A stretch of DNA of 64,000 nucleotides from Inia geoffrensis (lineage: Eukaryota; Chordata; Mammalia; Artiodactyla; Iniidae). Position 1 is the first letter of the stretch. Every line of letters begins with the position of its first letter. Of this stretch, positions 11,845 to 24,329 are shown in pieces. Made by a program: the position numbers and the translations under genes. The stretch is taken from contig CM070907.1 in assembly GCA_036417435.1 (NCBI GenBank), positions 61,302,001 through 61,366,000 of the forward strand, written 5' to 3'. A model generated the notes under the pieces. It was not told where the DNA came from. It ran no database searches and saw only the letters and a program-made list of their open reading frames with translations.

Positions 11845-14300
11845 TTCTTCCTTTATGCATTTAATAAGCTTAATTGATTACTCCCTTCCTCATATACCAG
11901 GTACTTTACTAGGCACTAGAGATTTAACAATGAGGAAAATAGATAAACTCCCTTCCCCCAATGAACTTATATTCTAATGAGGGAGTAGAAAAACATTTAG
12001 ATAAATAAAATATATGTTTGATAGTGATAAATTTAAAGGATAATAACAAAAAAAAGGATAATAAATGTAAAGGAAAATAACAAAAAGTGGAATATAAAGT
12101 GTCTGTATACTGTGGAGGGAGGAAAATTCTCAGTGAGAAGCTAACTTTTTATTTATTTTGAATTTTTGAATTTTATTTAATTTATTTTTTTATACAGCAG
12201 GTTCTTATTAGTTACCTATTTTACACATATTAGTGTATACATGTCAATCCCAATCTCCCAATTCATCCTACCCCACCCCTCCGCCACTTTCCCCCTTGGT
12301 GTCCATACGTTTATTCTCTACATCTGTGTCTCAATTTCTGCCCTGCAAACCGGTTCATCTGTACCATTTTTCTAGGTTCCACATATATGCGTTAATATAC
12401 GGTATTTGTTTTTCTCTTTCTGACTTACTTCACTCTGTATGACAGACTCTAGGTCCACCCACATCTCTACAAATGACCCAATTTCGTTTCCTTTTATGGC
12501 TAATATTCCATTGTATATATGTGCCACATCTTCTTTATCCATTCATCTGTCGATGGGCATTTAGGTTGCCTCCATGACCTGGCTATTGTAAATAGTGCTG
12601 CAATGAACATTGGGATACATGTGTCTTTTTGAATTATGGTTTTCTCTGGGTATATGCCCAGGAGTGGGATTACTAGGTCATATGGTAATTCTATTTTTAG
12701 TTTTTTAAGGAACCTCCATACTGTTCTCCATAGTGGCTGTATCGATTTACATTCCCACCAACAGTGCCAGAGGGTTCCCTTTTCTCCACACCCTCTCCAA
12801 CACTTGTTGTTTGTAGATTTTCTGGTGACGCCCTTTCTGACTGGTGTGAGGTGATACCTCACTGTAGTTTTGATTTGCATTTCTCTAATAATTAGTGATG
12901 TTGAGCAGCTTTTCTTGTGCTTTTCTTGGCCATCTGTATGTCGAGAAGCTAACTTTTTAATAAAGAGTTGAGGAAAGGGGGCCATGCAGATACTTTGGGA
13001 AAGAATCTTCCTAGCTAACCCTCTTTGCTGGGACCAGCAAGGACCTGATATGGACATGTGCCTGGTGTGTTAGAGGAACAGCAAGGAGGCCAGTCGGACA
13101 AGACCAGGGAGATCAGAGGGAGAGTAGCTAGAAACAAAAAGAGTTAACATGCAGCATCTCAGAGGTCAAGAGTAAGAATTTGGCTTTTACTCTGAGTGGG
13201 ATAAGAGGGGTTTAGAGCAGATCAGTGGCATGATCTAACTTACATTTGTGCTGAAAATAGATTGAAGGGGGGAAGGACATAGTTAAGGAGACCCTTAGGA
13301 GTCAATTGCAATAATTCAGGCAATAATCATCCTAGGGACTAGGAGGAAAAGAAGAGGATGCTAAGAAGTGGTCACGGTCTGGATATAGATTTAACGTGTG
13401 GCTGAGAGAATTTGCTTATGGACCAGATGTGAAGTATGAGAGACGGAGAGAAGTCAAGGATGACACCAAGTTTTTTGACCTGAGCAACCAAAAAAAAAAT
13501 GAAGTTTTTCCATGGCAGTGGGAAAGATTGTAGGAGTTGCTGGTAGTAGGATATAAAAGATTAAGAGCCTCATTTTGGACACGTTACATTTGAGATCCTA
13601 TTAGCCACCAAGTAGAGAAGTTAAATGGGAAGTTGAACATGGATCTGGAGCTCTTGGGGGAGTTCCAGTGTCCAGACTTCAGCCAGCAGTGAGACTTAGC
13701 ATAGACATGGAGTTTAAAATCATGAGACAGGATGAGATCAATGCGGGACGACGTATAGATATTAAAGAGAGAACAAAGCCCGGGAGCACTCCAAATCATA
13801 GGTCTTGGAAATGAGGGCAAATCCACAAACAAGATGGGGAATTGAAAATCAGAAAGAAAAATCATACAAGTGTGAGTCATATAAGCCAAGTGATACAAGT
13901 ATCTCTAGGAGAAAAGAGTGGATAACTATATCAAATGCTGCTGATAGAGAAGGTGACACACAGAAGTGACAGTAGAGGTCATTTGTGACATTGAGAAGGC
14001 AAAGCAGCTTTGGGGAGTGGTGGGGGTGAAAACCTGATGGAATGGATTCAAAAGAGTGGAAGAAGAGAAATGGGACACACAAAGAGAACTTTTCCAATGA
14101 GCCCTGCTCTAAAGCAAGTTCATTTGATTGTTTTAAGATGGGAGAAATAGTGTGATTTTTCTCTGGAGGGATTGATCCAATGAAGAGGGAAATGTTGATA
14201 ATGCAAAAGAGAGAATTACTGAATCAATGCCTCGTTGATTAGGAGAAAGGAGAAGGCCTTGGCCAGAAACATAGGGAGTCCATCCACAGTTCCAGGAGAG
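11845..14300 (-). mobile_element. Long antisense L2 LINE, split by a young L1
   Basis: Antisense L2 starting near its 3' end ('accaggtactttactaggcactagagattt') and continuing right through its 3' coding region, e.g. 'gtggcatgatctaacttac', 'ggatgacaccaagttttttg', 'tttggacacgttacatttgag', 'atatcaaatgctgctgatag'. About 1.6 kb of L2 remains once the L1 at 12152-12942 is excluded. Decayed, no coding capacity. Confidence 0.7.
12152..12942 (-). mobile_element. Young 5'-truncated L1 inserted in the L2
   Basis: Same L1 3' end as at 5277-6274 but shorter. Flanked by a 17-base target duplication, gagaagctaactttttaa-like, at 12135-12151 and 12943-12959. The ORF2 end is open on the minus strand down to about 12500, where a small deletion after the YTMEY motif introduces a stop. 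Confidence 0.93.
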
Positions 14301-14667
14301 AAGTCACAGATGCAGGTAAGTAGGCAGATAAGGTGGTGGCAGCTTGTGGAAATTCTCTTTTGATTAAACAAAGTGTTTTTTCAAGAAAACAGAAAACAAG
14401 CTCAACAGCTGAGAGAGTGAGAGTGAGAAAGGAATTCTTAAAGGTTTGAAGTAAGTGGAGAAAGATAAAAGAGTCATCTAGGGGAGAGTCATCAATGTTT
14501 TTTATAAATCTAGAGCCTATTTCTCAGCTTTAAGTTATGGAGTTATGTGCAAAGTGAAATAGAGAAAGAAGACAATAACAGAAAATTCAACTGAATCCTG
14601 CCTCTACCCCTTTCTCCCCTCTCCTTACTAAAGATGTCTTTGTCCTAAACATGGAATTGGCTTAGTT
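14301..14667. other. Intronic sequence, no feature seen
   Basis: Purine-rich intron between the L2 and the next L1. Nothing recognised. Confidence 0.4.
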
Positions 14668-14677
14668 AAAAATGTTG

Positions 14678-15274
14678 CATTTATTCATTGCAGCTCTATT
14701 TACAACAGCCAGGACATGGAAGCAACCTAAATGTCCATCGACAGATGAATGGATAAAGAAGATGTGGCACATATATACAATGGAATATTACTCAGTCATA
14801 AAAAGAAATGAAATTGAGTTATTTGTAGTGATGTGGGTGGACCTAGAGCCTGTCATACAAAGTGAAGTAAGTCAGAGAGAAAAACAAATACCGTATGCTA
14901 ACACAGATATATGGAATCTAAAAAAAAAAAAAAAAAGTGGTTCTGAAGAACCTAGGGGCAGGACAGGAATAAAGACGCAGATGTAAAGAATGGACTTGAG
15001 GACACGGGGAGGGGGAAGGGTCAGCTGGGACAAAGTGAGAGAGTGGCATGGATATATATACACTACCAAATGTAAAATAGAAGCAGCCACATAGCACAGG
15101 GAGATCAGCTCCGTGCTTTGTGACCACTTAGAGGGGTGGGACAGGGAGGGTGGGAGGGAGACGCAAGAGGGAGGAGATATGGGGATATATGTATATGTAT
15201 AGCTGATTCACTTTGTTATAAAGCAGAAACTAACACGCCATTGTAAAGAAATTATACTCCAATAAAGATGTTAA
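14678..15274 (+). mobile_element. 5'-truncated L1 3' end, sense
   Basis: Begins inside the end of ORF2 (open, [33 protein letters not shown]) and runs through the 3'UTR with an internal A-run at about 14921-14936. Ends '..ctccaataaagatgtt' plus poly(A). Target duplication aaaaatgttg at 14668-14677 and 15275-15284. The final coding residues are altered at the A-run. Confidence 0.93.
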
Positions 15275-15432
15275 AAAAATGTTGGGTTTATAATTGGGGG
15301 AAATTTATCCTGAATTATTCAAATAACTATATTAATTCTCTACTAGTAGACTATCTTCTGGTAGAAAAAATATTTATTAAAATCAATGCTGACTTACTTT
15401 GCATGGAGGAGGGTAGAGTTTCTCACATTAAC

Positions 15433-15747
15433 TTTTTTAAAATTAATTTTTATTGGAGTTTAATTGATTTACAATGTTGTATTAGTTTCTGCTGTACAGC
15501 AAAGTGTATCAGTTATACATATATTCAACTCATTTTTAGATTCTATTCCCATATAGGTCATTACAGAGTATTGAGTAGAGTTCCCTGTGCTATACAGTAG
15601 GTCCTTATTAGTTATCTATTTTATATATAGTAGTGTGTATATGTATATGTTCCAATCTCCTGGTTTATCCCCCACCCCATTTCCCCCTTGGTAACCATAA
15701 GTTTGTTTTCTATGTCTGTGACCCTATTTCTGTTTTGTAAATAGGTT
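15433..15747 (-). mobile_element. Older L1 3'UTR fragment, antisense
   Basis: 'tttttattggagtttaattgatttacaatg..ctgctgtacagcaaag..' is the antisense 3'UTR of an older cetartiodactyl L1 subfamily, more diverged than the copies at 5.3 and 12.2 kb. Confidence 0.85.
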
Positions 15748-15749
15748 CA

Positions 15750-18100
15750 GAGTATCTACTACGTTATAAATACTCATTTACAAATACTCACTGGAGCTCC
15801 TACTTTACATTAAATGTCAAATATATTCAATAAGAGGATTGGGATTACAAATAATGAATTTGATTTCGGTCTTGCCTAGTTGTGTTCAATTTATTGTGTT
15901 GAAATGTTCAACACATGTTCAGGACATGCATTATGGAGAAGCAGTGCATCTACTAATTAAAGTGGGTTAATTGCAAGAACATTTATCATTTGCATTGAGA
16001 AGGTAGAGGGCTCTTGTCCTCACTGATGTTAAATAAACTAAGGACCTATTGCTCATGATCACTTCATATTCCTCACTTCAGTGCCTGCTTTTCTGGCCTC
16101 TGACCTGATGATTAGAGAATCCTGGGGGGGGAACCAATGATTAAGGTCCTTACCTGCGACTGCTAAAATATGTCAAGTGAGAGATATGAGCATTTCACTG
16201 AAATACAAGACACAGGAAAATAATTTGCCATGTGAAAAAGAAGTACTAATGAGAAACCATAGAGAATGATGAAAGGTAGTTATAGGGACAATGTTTACAA
16301 ACATAAGATCCAGGATGGAAAAGATATAATTAACATCAATGATAATTTAATCTATAATTATATTCTCTTCTAATTGCTGTAATGGTTTTCAAGTAAAAAA
16401 GGGAAAAAAGTTAACATGCTTCTGGAAAAATGAATATTACTTTAGATGAGCTTTGGAACATATTTCTAGCTGCTAAATACCAGGAGAGTTTAAATGTCAG
16501 ATCCATTTGTTTATGAGAAAATTTAAATGAATATTGCCTATGGTTAATATTCAAAAGGTAAATTGTGTGTTGCAAGGTATTATCTACTTTTACCTTATTT
16601 CAAAGAAGATTATGTAAATAAAGCAATATTTTATTTAATATAGATTGCTAAAATAAATAAATACAATAAAAAACTAAAAAAGAATACAAGCTAATACTTT
16701 TTACCAATTAACTATTTTTTCCATATCCAACATAAATTATGCATTGGATGAGTGACTGTAAAACTGTTTTAAACTACTCAAAATCAAGTCCAAACTGATG
16801 CTGAGAGTATGAGATATGATTGTAGATGATGTCTATAAGCAAACGGTGAATAGTAGGCATGATTTTGATGACAACTGTACTTTCAACTTAATATTCTCAC
16901 TATATAAATATACATACACGTATATATATATACAGCATTTTAAATATAATAGACTCTAAGCATCTAGAAAATATAGTTAGATTTATTAACAAAGGGTAAA
17001 TGTAAGGATATTCTATTACTTCTCCAGACTCAACAAATATTGCTTTGATTTCTAAGTCCCCAAAATTCAATGGTCACTGATTAAACAGGTTAAAGGGCAC
17101 ATATTTCTACTGGCCAGGAACCTGAGCTATTGCAATAAATGTGTAAGTGACATGAAATGGTTAACCACACAACCCCAGGGGTCAGTTATTAGACCATTTA
17201 AAATACAACTCTGCTTCTGAGAGGAAGGGAAAAGAGAGAGCAGTGAGGCATGGGAAATGACTATAGAGAAAAGTCTTCTAGGTGAGGAAGAGGTGTAGAG
17301 GAGAGACTTTTCTGGTGGCGGACAGGAACTGACTGTCTTCCTAGCTGAAGTTGGGATTATCTATACAGCATTTGCTCCCATAGTCTCAGTAGAGGAAAAA
17401 AAAAAAGTGTTTTGCTATGAACAGCTACAACAGAAATGTCAGCAGAACTAGAGCAGAGAAGGCCATAACTACTCAGTTCTCTAGATTTGCACTTTTGTGG
17501 GATAGCAAATAGAAACACTAACGGTCAGTACTGTGCAAACATGGCAGTGAAGGCCAACTCAGTCAACGTATCCTCTGATCTTATACATGAAGGCTGAGAA
17601 TTCTCTGTAGTGCATGTGTCTGGGAAACAGAGCAGTGCAGAGACAGAAGAGAAGTAGGCAGATAATGGAGCGGCAGCCCCGGACCAGGACCAAGACAAAG
17701 ATGACTGATTCCTAGATCATAATGGCAAGTTGTGTCAGCAATCAGCAGAAGAGGGTATAGTAGTGAACACCAGAACTGCACTGCGGTTATTGTTCTAGAG
17801 GAGCCACAGATTTTGCATTTTGCTAGAGTGGACCTTTGGCATTCCTCAGCCGGCCATCCCCAGATCATCCACGATCTCCAAATTAGCAGATAACATTTTT
17901 AGCCCATAATAGTTGTCCTGCCCACTCTTCTCACCACAGGAATTCTACTTTCTGACAAAGGAAAATAATTTTCTGTCTCTTTCTGTTCTCTTCCCTGAAT
18001 TTCTTTCCTAAGCCTTTTTTTTTGGTTGTTGGTGGTGTTGTTTCACAAGGAAGTATGGGAGTCACCATGTAATTAGGATGAGAAGAGAACAAGATGATTC
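15750..18100. other. AT-rich intron, no supported feature
   Basis: Contains TA-rich runs near 16905-16935 and an A-run near 17397. An antisense open frame at 17581-17868 (95 codons) has no recognisable domain or flanking splice sites. Confidence 0.45.
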
Positions 18101-18112
18101 TAAAAAGTGGAT

Positions 18113-18686
18113 GCACCCCAATGTTCATGCAGCACTATTTACAATAGCCAGGACATGGAAGCAACCTAAATGTCCATAGACAGATGAATGGATAAAGGAG
18201 ATGTGGTACAAATATACAATGAAATGTTAGCCATAAAAAGGAATGAAATAATGCCTTTTGCAGCAACATAGATGGACCTAGAAATTATCATACTAAGTGA
18301 ATTAAGTTAGACAGAAAAGACAAATATCATATGATATCACTTATATCTGGAATCTAAAAAAATGATACAAATGAACTTATCTACAAAACAGAAACAGAGT
18401 TACAGATGTAGAAAACAAACCTATGGTTAACAGTGGGTAAGGGTGGGGGAGGGATAAATTGGAAGACTGGGACTGACATATACACACTACTATATGTAAA
18501 GTAGATAGCTAATAAGGACCTACTATATAGCACAGGGAACTCTATTCAATTCTCTGTAATGGCCTATATGGGGAAAGAATCTAAAAAAGAGTGAATATAT
18601 GTACATGTATAACTGATTCATTTTGCTGTACACCTGAAACTAACACAACATTGTAAGTCAACCCTACTGCAATGAACACTTTTTTT
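18113..18686 (+). mobile_element. 5'-truncated L1 3' end, sense, older subfamily
   Basis: End of ORF2 ('tgttcatgcagcactatttacaatagcc..') through the 3'UTR to 'ctgtacacctgaaactaacacaacattg'. Possible 9-base target duplication aaagtggat at 18104-18112 and 18687-18695. The coding part contains stops and indels. Confidence 0.9.
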
Positions 18687-18699
18687 AAAGTGGATTTGG

Positions 18700-19355
18700 G
18701 TGGTCAGTAGACTCTCTTACTGTAGACTTACTCTTAGTAAGAAGTAAGTAGACTTACCCTTAATTAAGAGTACCTCCATATCCTTATAACAAAATTACAA
18801 ATTACTATAAGCCATGGACCTTCAGAGTCACACTTAAAGAGCTGAAAATGAATTTTGAAAATATCAAAGTTCTACTGTATATAGTTTTGCTTCAGTAAAA
18901 GATTAAATTATGTGTTATTCATTCCTCAGCATGTATAGTTCTTTTCAACGAATTCTCTGGTTAACTATATAAACCCTAGAGCCGAAGGAATATCTCCAAG
19001 TGTCATTAGGGAGGGGCACCATCCACCTACAGTTAGCTGAGACAACCCTCACTTCAAGTGCCCAGAGTGAAATCCAGAAAGCACAACTTGCTTCAGAACC
19101 ATGACTCACTGGGGCCTGTCACTGCCTGGTGGGCCACAAGTTTCTTTCTCAAGTGTGAACTTACAATGTCTCCTGAGCTGAAGTGGGCAAATAGCTATTC
19201 ACCCAGGGTAATTATATGGTAGCTAAGTACATAATATTGCCAAACACCTTTATTTTTACCATACTTTGGAAGACTAAGATATGTTGCCAACTTTGAGAGT
19301 TTTTATATTTAAAAAAATGAACAATCAAAACAACAGTAAACCATATGGAGAGATA
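18700..19355. other. Intronic sequence, no feature seen
   Basis: No repeat or open frame recognised. Confidence 0.4.
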
Positions 19356-19359
19356 CTAC

Positions 19360-19595
19360 AGTAGTTTCAAGTCCAGGACCTGAAGCTAGACTTCCTGGTT
19401 TGAGTCCTTCATCTCCCTCTTTAAAGTTGTAAGCCTGAGCGGATTGCTTTAAATCTTGATGTCTTAGATTCCTCATTTGTGAAAGGAGATAATAACCTCT
19501 CCAGGTTCTTGTGAGGATTAAATGAGCTAATACATGCAAAGCATTAGAACTGTGTCTGACACCATAGAAGTGTATGACACTCAATAAATGTAATC
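19360..19595 (+). mobile_element. MIR SINE
   Basis: Sense MIR: '..gattcctcatttgtgaaag', 'cttgtgaggattaaatgagc', 'ctcaataaatgtaa'. Confidence 0.8.
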
Positions 19596-19759
19596 CAAAA
19601 TAGCTTTGAAGAAATATATAAACAAACGCAAAAAGTTTCTATCTTCATAATCTAATACTGGGGACCATCACAAAGAGCATCCTTAGGGAGTCTTAGAGTT
19701 TATTCTTAACCATAAAATATAACATTTGTTTGACAAAGTAACCATTATATTTAGCCTTT

Positions 19760-20130
19760 CAGTTTTGTTCAGCAAATATTTATTGAGCACATACAATGTG
19801 TCAGTCTATGTTTTACGCACTACAGATATATAAAGAATTAATATGGAAATATGTCATAGCTTTTGTATTAACTATCTCTATATAAAGTGCACGTGTGCCA
19901 AATGATAATAGTTATCATCTCTCCCATTCACCGAGTGCTTATTTTGTGCTTGGTTATCTATCAGGAGGTTCTGTCTGCATTGTTTCACTTATGTAGCTTA
20001 CTTTTGTGGTACTTATATGATCCCCATTTTCATCCTGAGGAATCTGAGACTCAGAAAGTTTAGGCAATTTTCCCAAGGTCTGTACAGTAGGTGGTGGAGC
20101 TGAAATTCAAACCCAGGCCAGTCTGATTCC
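19760..20130 (-). mobile_element. Antisense L2 tail followed by antisense MIR
   Basis: 19760-19835 carries the L2 3' end in antisense ('caaatatttattgagcacat'). 19905-20130 is an antisense MIR ('gagtgcttattttgtgcttg', 'gatccccattttcatcctg', 'attcaaacccaggcc'). Confidence 0.7.
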
Positions 20131-21200
20131 AAAGCTGGGGGCTCTTAAACTTTCTGATATTTTCTTGGTTCTTCCTGACTGAATTCCAATGAATTTACAT
20201 ATTTCAAACAATTTGGATTGAATATAAATGTTTTCACATTCTGAAACTTTTTAAAGCTAGAACGTCATCACTGAACAAATGACTACTTTATGGCTCAAAG
20301 TGGCCCTAGAATTCTTACAGAGGTGAGCTAGGGACGCAGTGGGATCCAAGATAGCCACTGAAAGCATAATGGTAGGGACGACCTACTGTGTTTGAAAGCA
20401 AAGTGTCCTTAAATAGAGGCTGAGATGAGTAGGTGGAGCCTTTCAGACACCGGGGACCAGGGTGCAGACCCTTTACGTAATTTGTGGGTTATCAGAACCA
20501 GGGCTTCTATACCTCGTGTTGATCTCTTTGCTTCTCATCAACTCCGCCTACCACTGCCAGACTAATCTTCTGCCACTTCTGTTTGTTAGTTTCCCACACA
20601 TTTTCATCAGCATCTAGTCCAGCCTTCTTAGTTTATCATTTAACACTGTTCACTTTCAAGGCCCATACTCCTTTCTACATGAAGATTCTGGTCACCAATT
20701 CCAATGTGTGGGCTTTTTTCCCACACCACCAAACAATTCTCAAATACCAAGTGGGTGTCCTACAATTCAACTATACCTGGAGATAGAATCAGATTCCACA
20801 GGTTAAAGGGCTCAGTCCCACAAGGTTGCCCTGCACTTTAAATGCCAATCAAGTCAATCCAGGTTGTTACTTACACCTCCCCAGCCCCCGTTCTTCCATC
20901 CAGTCCAAAAGCCACTTCATTAACCAACAAAAGAGGAAATTCCAAGGGTTTTAGGAGCCCTACACCAGAAATGGGGATGAAGACCAAATTTATATTTCTT
21001 ATTATAAACCACAATATCACATACATCATATTTTATTACCCCCACAGATATATGACCCCCCCCACCACAGGCCAGTCCACTGGTGGCCTGGAGTCCTCGA
21101 TCCTTAAGTTTACCAGGCATGTTCCCATTTCACAGCTTTGCAGATTTGGGCTTAGGCTGCTCTCTCCTACTGTCTCTAGTCACATTTATCCAAATCCTAT
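20131..21200. other. Intronic sequence, possible undetermined old repeats
   Basis: 20530-20700 has weak L2-like sense sequence. A 141-codon open frame at 20842-21267 on the plus strand overlaps the start of a MIR and matches nothing I recognise, so it is not annotated as coding. Confidence 0.35.
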
Positions 21201-21204
21201 TGGA

Positions 21205-21450
21205 CTCCAGGATAGCACAGATGAAGTCATGCATGAGTCACACATGAAGCCCACCTCTGCCACTTAATAGCTGGTGATCTGGGGCAGATTACTTGGTCTC
21301 TTCAAGTCTCAGTTTCCTAATCCATAGAATGGAGAGAATACAAGTATGGACCTCATAGGCTTGCTATGAAGATTATATAAAACAATTCCCTTAATCTGCC
21401 TAGCCCAGTGCTTGGCATATAGTAAGGGCTTAATAAAAGTAACTTAAAAA
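21205..21450 (+). mobile_element. MIR SINE
   Basis: Sense MIR: 'acctctgccacttaatagct', 'cagtttcctaatccatag', 'gtgcttggcatatagtaagg'. Confidence 0.8.
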
Positions 21451-21734
21451 AATTAAGTATCACAGTTCCAATCCTACTTCCTATGCTGATCACTCTGGTT
21501 TTGATTATATCTCCCTCTTCTTTACTCATAATACTGCCTGCAATTGTACCATTCCATTTATATAATGTCTTAGGCTGTTTCTCATTTAGCAACATGATAT
21601 CTTTATGGATATGGGTGCTGACCTTTTGGTGGAGAAGAAACCATAAAATAGATGCTTTCAATGGCCACAGAGAAAGTACACTTCAAAAGATGTGTCCATT
21701 ATTTCCATTGATTGATTAAGTGGTTAATCGATTG

Positions 21735-22010
21735 CTTCATTCATTTATTCAATAGACATGCTTTGAGTATTTAATGATTGATTCATAGAGATGAATCAGA
21801 AAGATTCTGCCTTAAAGGAGAGAAAAAGAAGTGCATATATTACTATGACGCAAAGTAAAAAGTCACAAGTGTCTATCTGTATGGATAAAGCACAGTGATG
21901 ATTCCAAAGATAGAAAGATGGCAACTGGGAAGTTTTACTGAGGAAGAGCTGTTTTTGGAGGACAGGTTGTAGGAGGTGATTAGAAACTAATTGGTGAGAA
22001 GGGGGTGGCT
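21735..22010 (-). mobile_element. L2 LINE fragment, antisense
   Basis: 'ttcattcatttattcaatagacatgctttg..' followed by purine-rich antisense L2 sequence including 'gaggaagagctgtttttgg'. Weak, old. Confidence 0.45.
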
Positions 22011-23015
22011 GAGTGGCAGAGGGCACATTCCAATCGAGGTACATGCATCAGCACAGGCTTGGGATTGGAGAGTGCCAACACCCATGGTGAACAGCAAGGG
22101 ATCATCAATCAGATGGGGGCATCTAAAAGCTCTTTTCAAAATTCAGTCAATCCCCTAGGCTTTCTTTTAATTAACACAACTGTGACCTTGGAGACTTCAG
22201 TAGATGCCTTTGCTTTCCAGCTGTTTTTATTGATTTTTTGTCATAGGACTTCAATTTTCAGTGGGTCCTCTCTGAATTCATTGTTCAACTAGTTACACTC
22301 ATGCTGCTGTACTGCCACACCACATGTTTCTTTGAGAAGTGACTTCCCTCTCTTAGAGAGGGTCCTCTTGCTCCCAGATTATAGAATAGTAGAGAGGACT
22401 TTGGAGGCTTTTGTGTTTATAGTTGTTTAAAATGCGTATCTCAGCAATAAAATTTATACCAGCAGTTGAAGTGGACCAGCCAACCTGTTGTTCTTCACTC
22501 GGGAAGCTTCTGTAAAGAACACCCAGGAACCCAAATTAGTAATTACAACACTGATAATAATTACCAGCTCAGTCCAGCTCCCAGATCCCAGAACTCACAA
22601 GTAGGGCATCAGAAAGAGGGTCTTGAAGTTCCTGAAGATGTTCTATTAAATCATCCCAGCATGGATGATATCAAGCTTGGTCTGTGATTTTTGGAGGGCA
22701 GAGAGGACCTACTCACTCTCCCTGCTTAGGAGGTTTCTATTCACTTCCATAAACACTAAGGCATTGACAGTGGAATTGCTTTTTTGGTTTTTCGTTTCTT
22801 TGTTTGTTTTCAATTGCTTAATAAATAAAGTCAATACCCCCAAACCTCTTGCCTGGCCAATATCATTGGGACTTTCTTGCCAGTTCCTGAAGTTCACATG
22901 TTGATGTGAGCTTGTGGACACGCTCAGTTCACTAAAATCTTTGTACCTGGCGAGCAGAAACTGTCTCCAGGTTTAAGGTGAATGAAGAAGAACGGAATGC
23001 CAAATTTGAGAAGCC
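22011..23015. other. Intronic sequence, no supported feature
   Basis: Open frames are short and repeat-free. Nothing recognised. Confidence 0.4.
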
Positions 23016-23019
23016 CAGC

Positions 23020-23140
23020 TATAATTCTCAGTAGCAACAGATGACAAAACTGAGGCTCAAAGAGGTTGAGTGGCCTGGGTCTTTTAGGTGCATAAGTGCA
23101 AAAGCTGAGACCCAAATTCCAAACCCATGCTCTTTCTTTT
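23020..23140 (-). mobile_element. MIR SINE, partial
   Basis: Antisense MIR core: 'acagatgacaaaactgaggc', 'tcaaagaggttgagtggcc', then a decayed tRNA-like end. Confidence 0.7.
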
Positions 23141-23194
23141 TTCTAGACTTCTAGTTCAATGCCTGCTTACTCTCTTCTCTAATTCACTCTCTCC

Positions 23195-23480
23195 ATCTAT
23201 CCTAAAAAACCTTTTCCAAATAAATCAGTTACAAATCCAGTCCCTTCTCTCCATTTCCACGGCCACAATCTCTTTGTTAGACAACTGTAGCAGCTTACTA
23301 ACTGCTCTACCTATCTCTAGTGTTCCCCCAAATCTCTGTTCACGTAAAATGCACTGTAGTCTTTTAACACCTTTGGAATATTCCTCATTGCCTTATAAGA
23401 ATAAAGGATAAACTTCTTAACATGGGTATAAGACACTTCAAGGTTTAGCCAATTTTTTCCTATTCAGGCTTAGGCTGTAT
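23195..23480 (+). mobile_element. L2 LINE fragment
   Basis: Sense L2 coding region: 'tccatttccacggccacaatc', '..cttactaactgctctacctatctc'. Highly decayed. Confidence 0.5.
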
Positions 23481-23499
23481 ACATTTTGTTTGTTGATCT

Positions 23500-23995
23500 C
23501 TCAAATCTTCACCCTTCTTCACTCTGCTTTGTGCCTGGAAGCCGATAAACATGCACCACACATGGCTTCTGCTTAGGTCTGGCAAGTGGAAAACACTAAC
23601 AGGAAATCAGAGGGAGGGAAGACAGTGAGAGTGGGCATTTATTCTGCTGGGTTTCTCACTTCAGGGTGCCAGTTCTATCAGGTGAACCTTTCTCTGTGGG
23701 TTCAGGTAACTGCTTCCCCAAGAGTTCAGGTAACTCTTGTCCCTTCTAGACTAGTAAGGGTAAGAGTTCCCTGCAGTTAATAGTCCTGGAGTCTCTCTTA
23801 GGTTTTAATATATCTTTTCTACTCCTTTGTAAGTCATCCCTGTGTTAAACTCTCTTCAAATGATTCACTTTGAGTCTACCAGATATTTCCTGTCAGGACC
23901 TCAACTGATATTTGGCCAACCCTCAGCTTACACCTTAGATTATAATTATATTGAATAGTGGTAGTCTCCGGAACAGATGTGCCCTGCTCACTCTT
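23500..23995. other. Probable undetermined ancient repeat
   Basis: The block 'tctagactagtaagggtaagag..aactctcttcaaatgattcac..atatttcctgtcaggacc' resembles an old interspersed repeat I cannot name with confidence. Confidence 0.3.
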
Positions 23996-23999
23996 TTCT

Positions 24000-24325
24000 G
24001 AGGCTTTATACATGTTGTGCTATCTGTCTAAATTGCATTCCCTCTCCCCACGTTCCTGTTGCTCCCAACGTCAACCTTCAGGTTTCAACTTCAATTACTG
24101 ACTGCTCCCAGACTCCCAGCTGAATGCAAATGACTGTGCTAAAGGTCTCTTAGCCCCCTGTGCTGCCTCCTATTGAACCATCCCTAACAATGCATTGATG
24201 TGTGATCCCTACTGGACATGGCCTTTGAAGTCCAGGGGCTATGTTTCATTCATCCTTGTAAACTTACCACCTAGCACAGAGCTTAGGACATGGTAGCTGC
24301 TCAACAATCTTGTTTCAATAAAATT
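24000..24325 (+). mobile_element. L2 LINE 3' end
   Basis: Sense L2 3' end: 'catccttgtaaacttaccacctagcacagagc' and '..ggtagctgctcaacaatc' correspond to the 'cctagcacagtgcctggcac..tgctcaataaa' terminus. Confidence 0.7.
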
Positions 24326-24329
24326 ATTT

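Noticed and set aside
20842..21267. 141-codon plus-strand ORF
   Set aside because: No recognisable domain, overlaps a MIR at its end, no splice or promoter context; chance length in stop-poor sequence.
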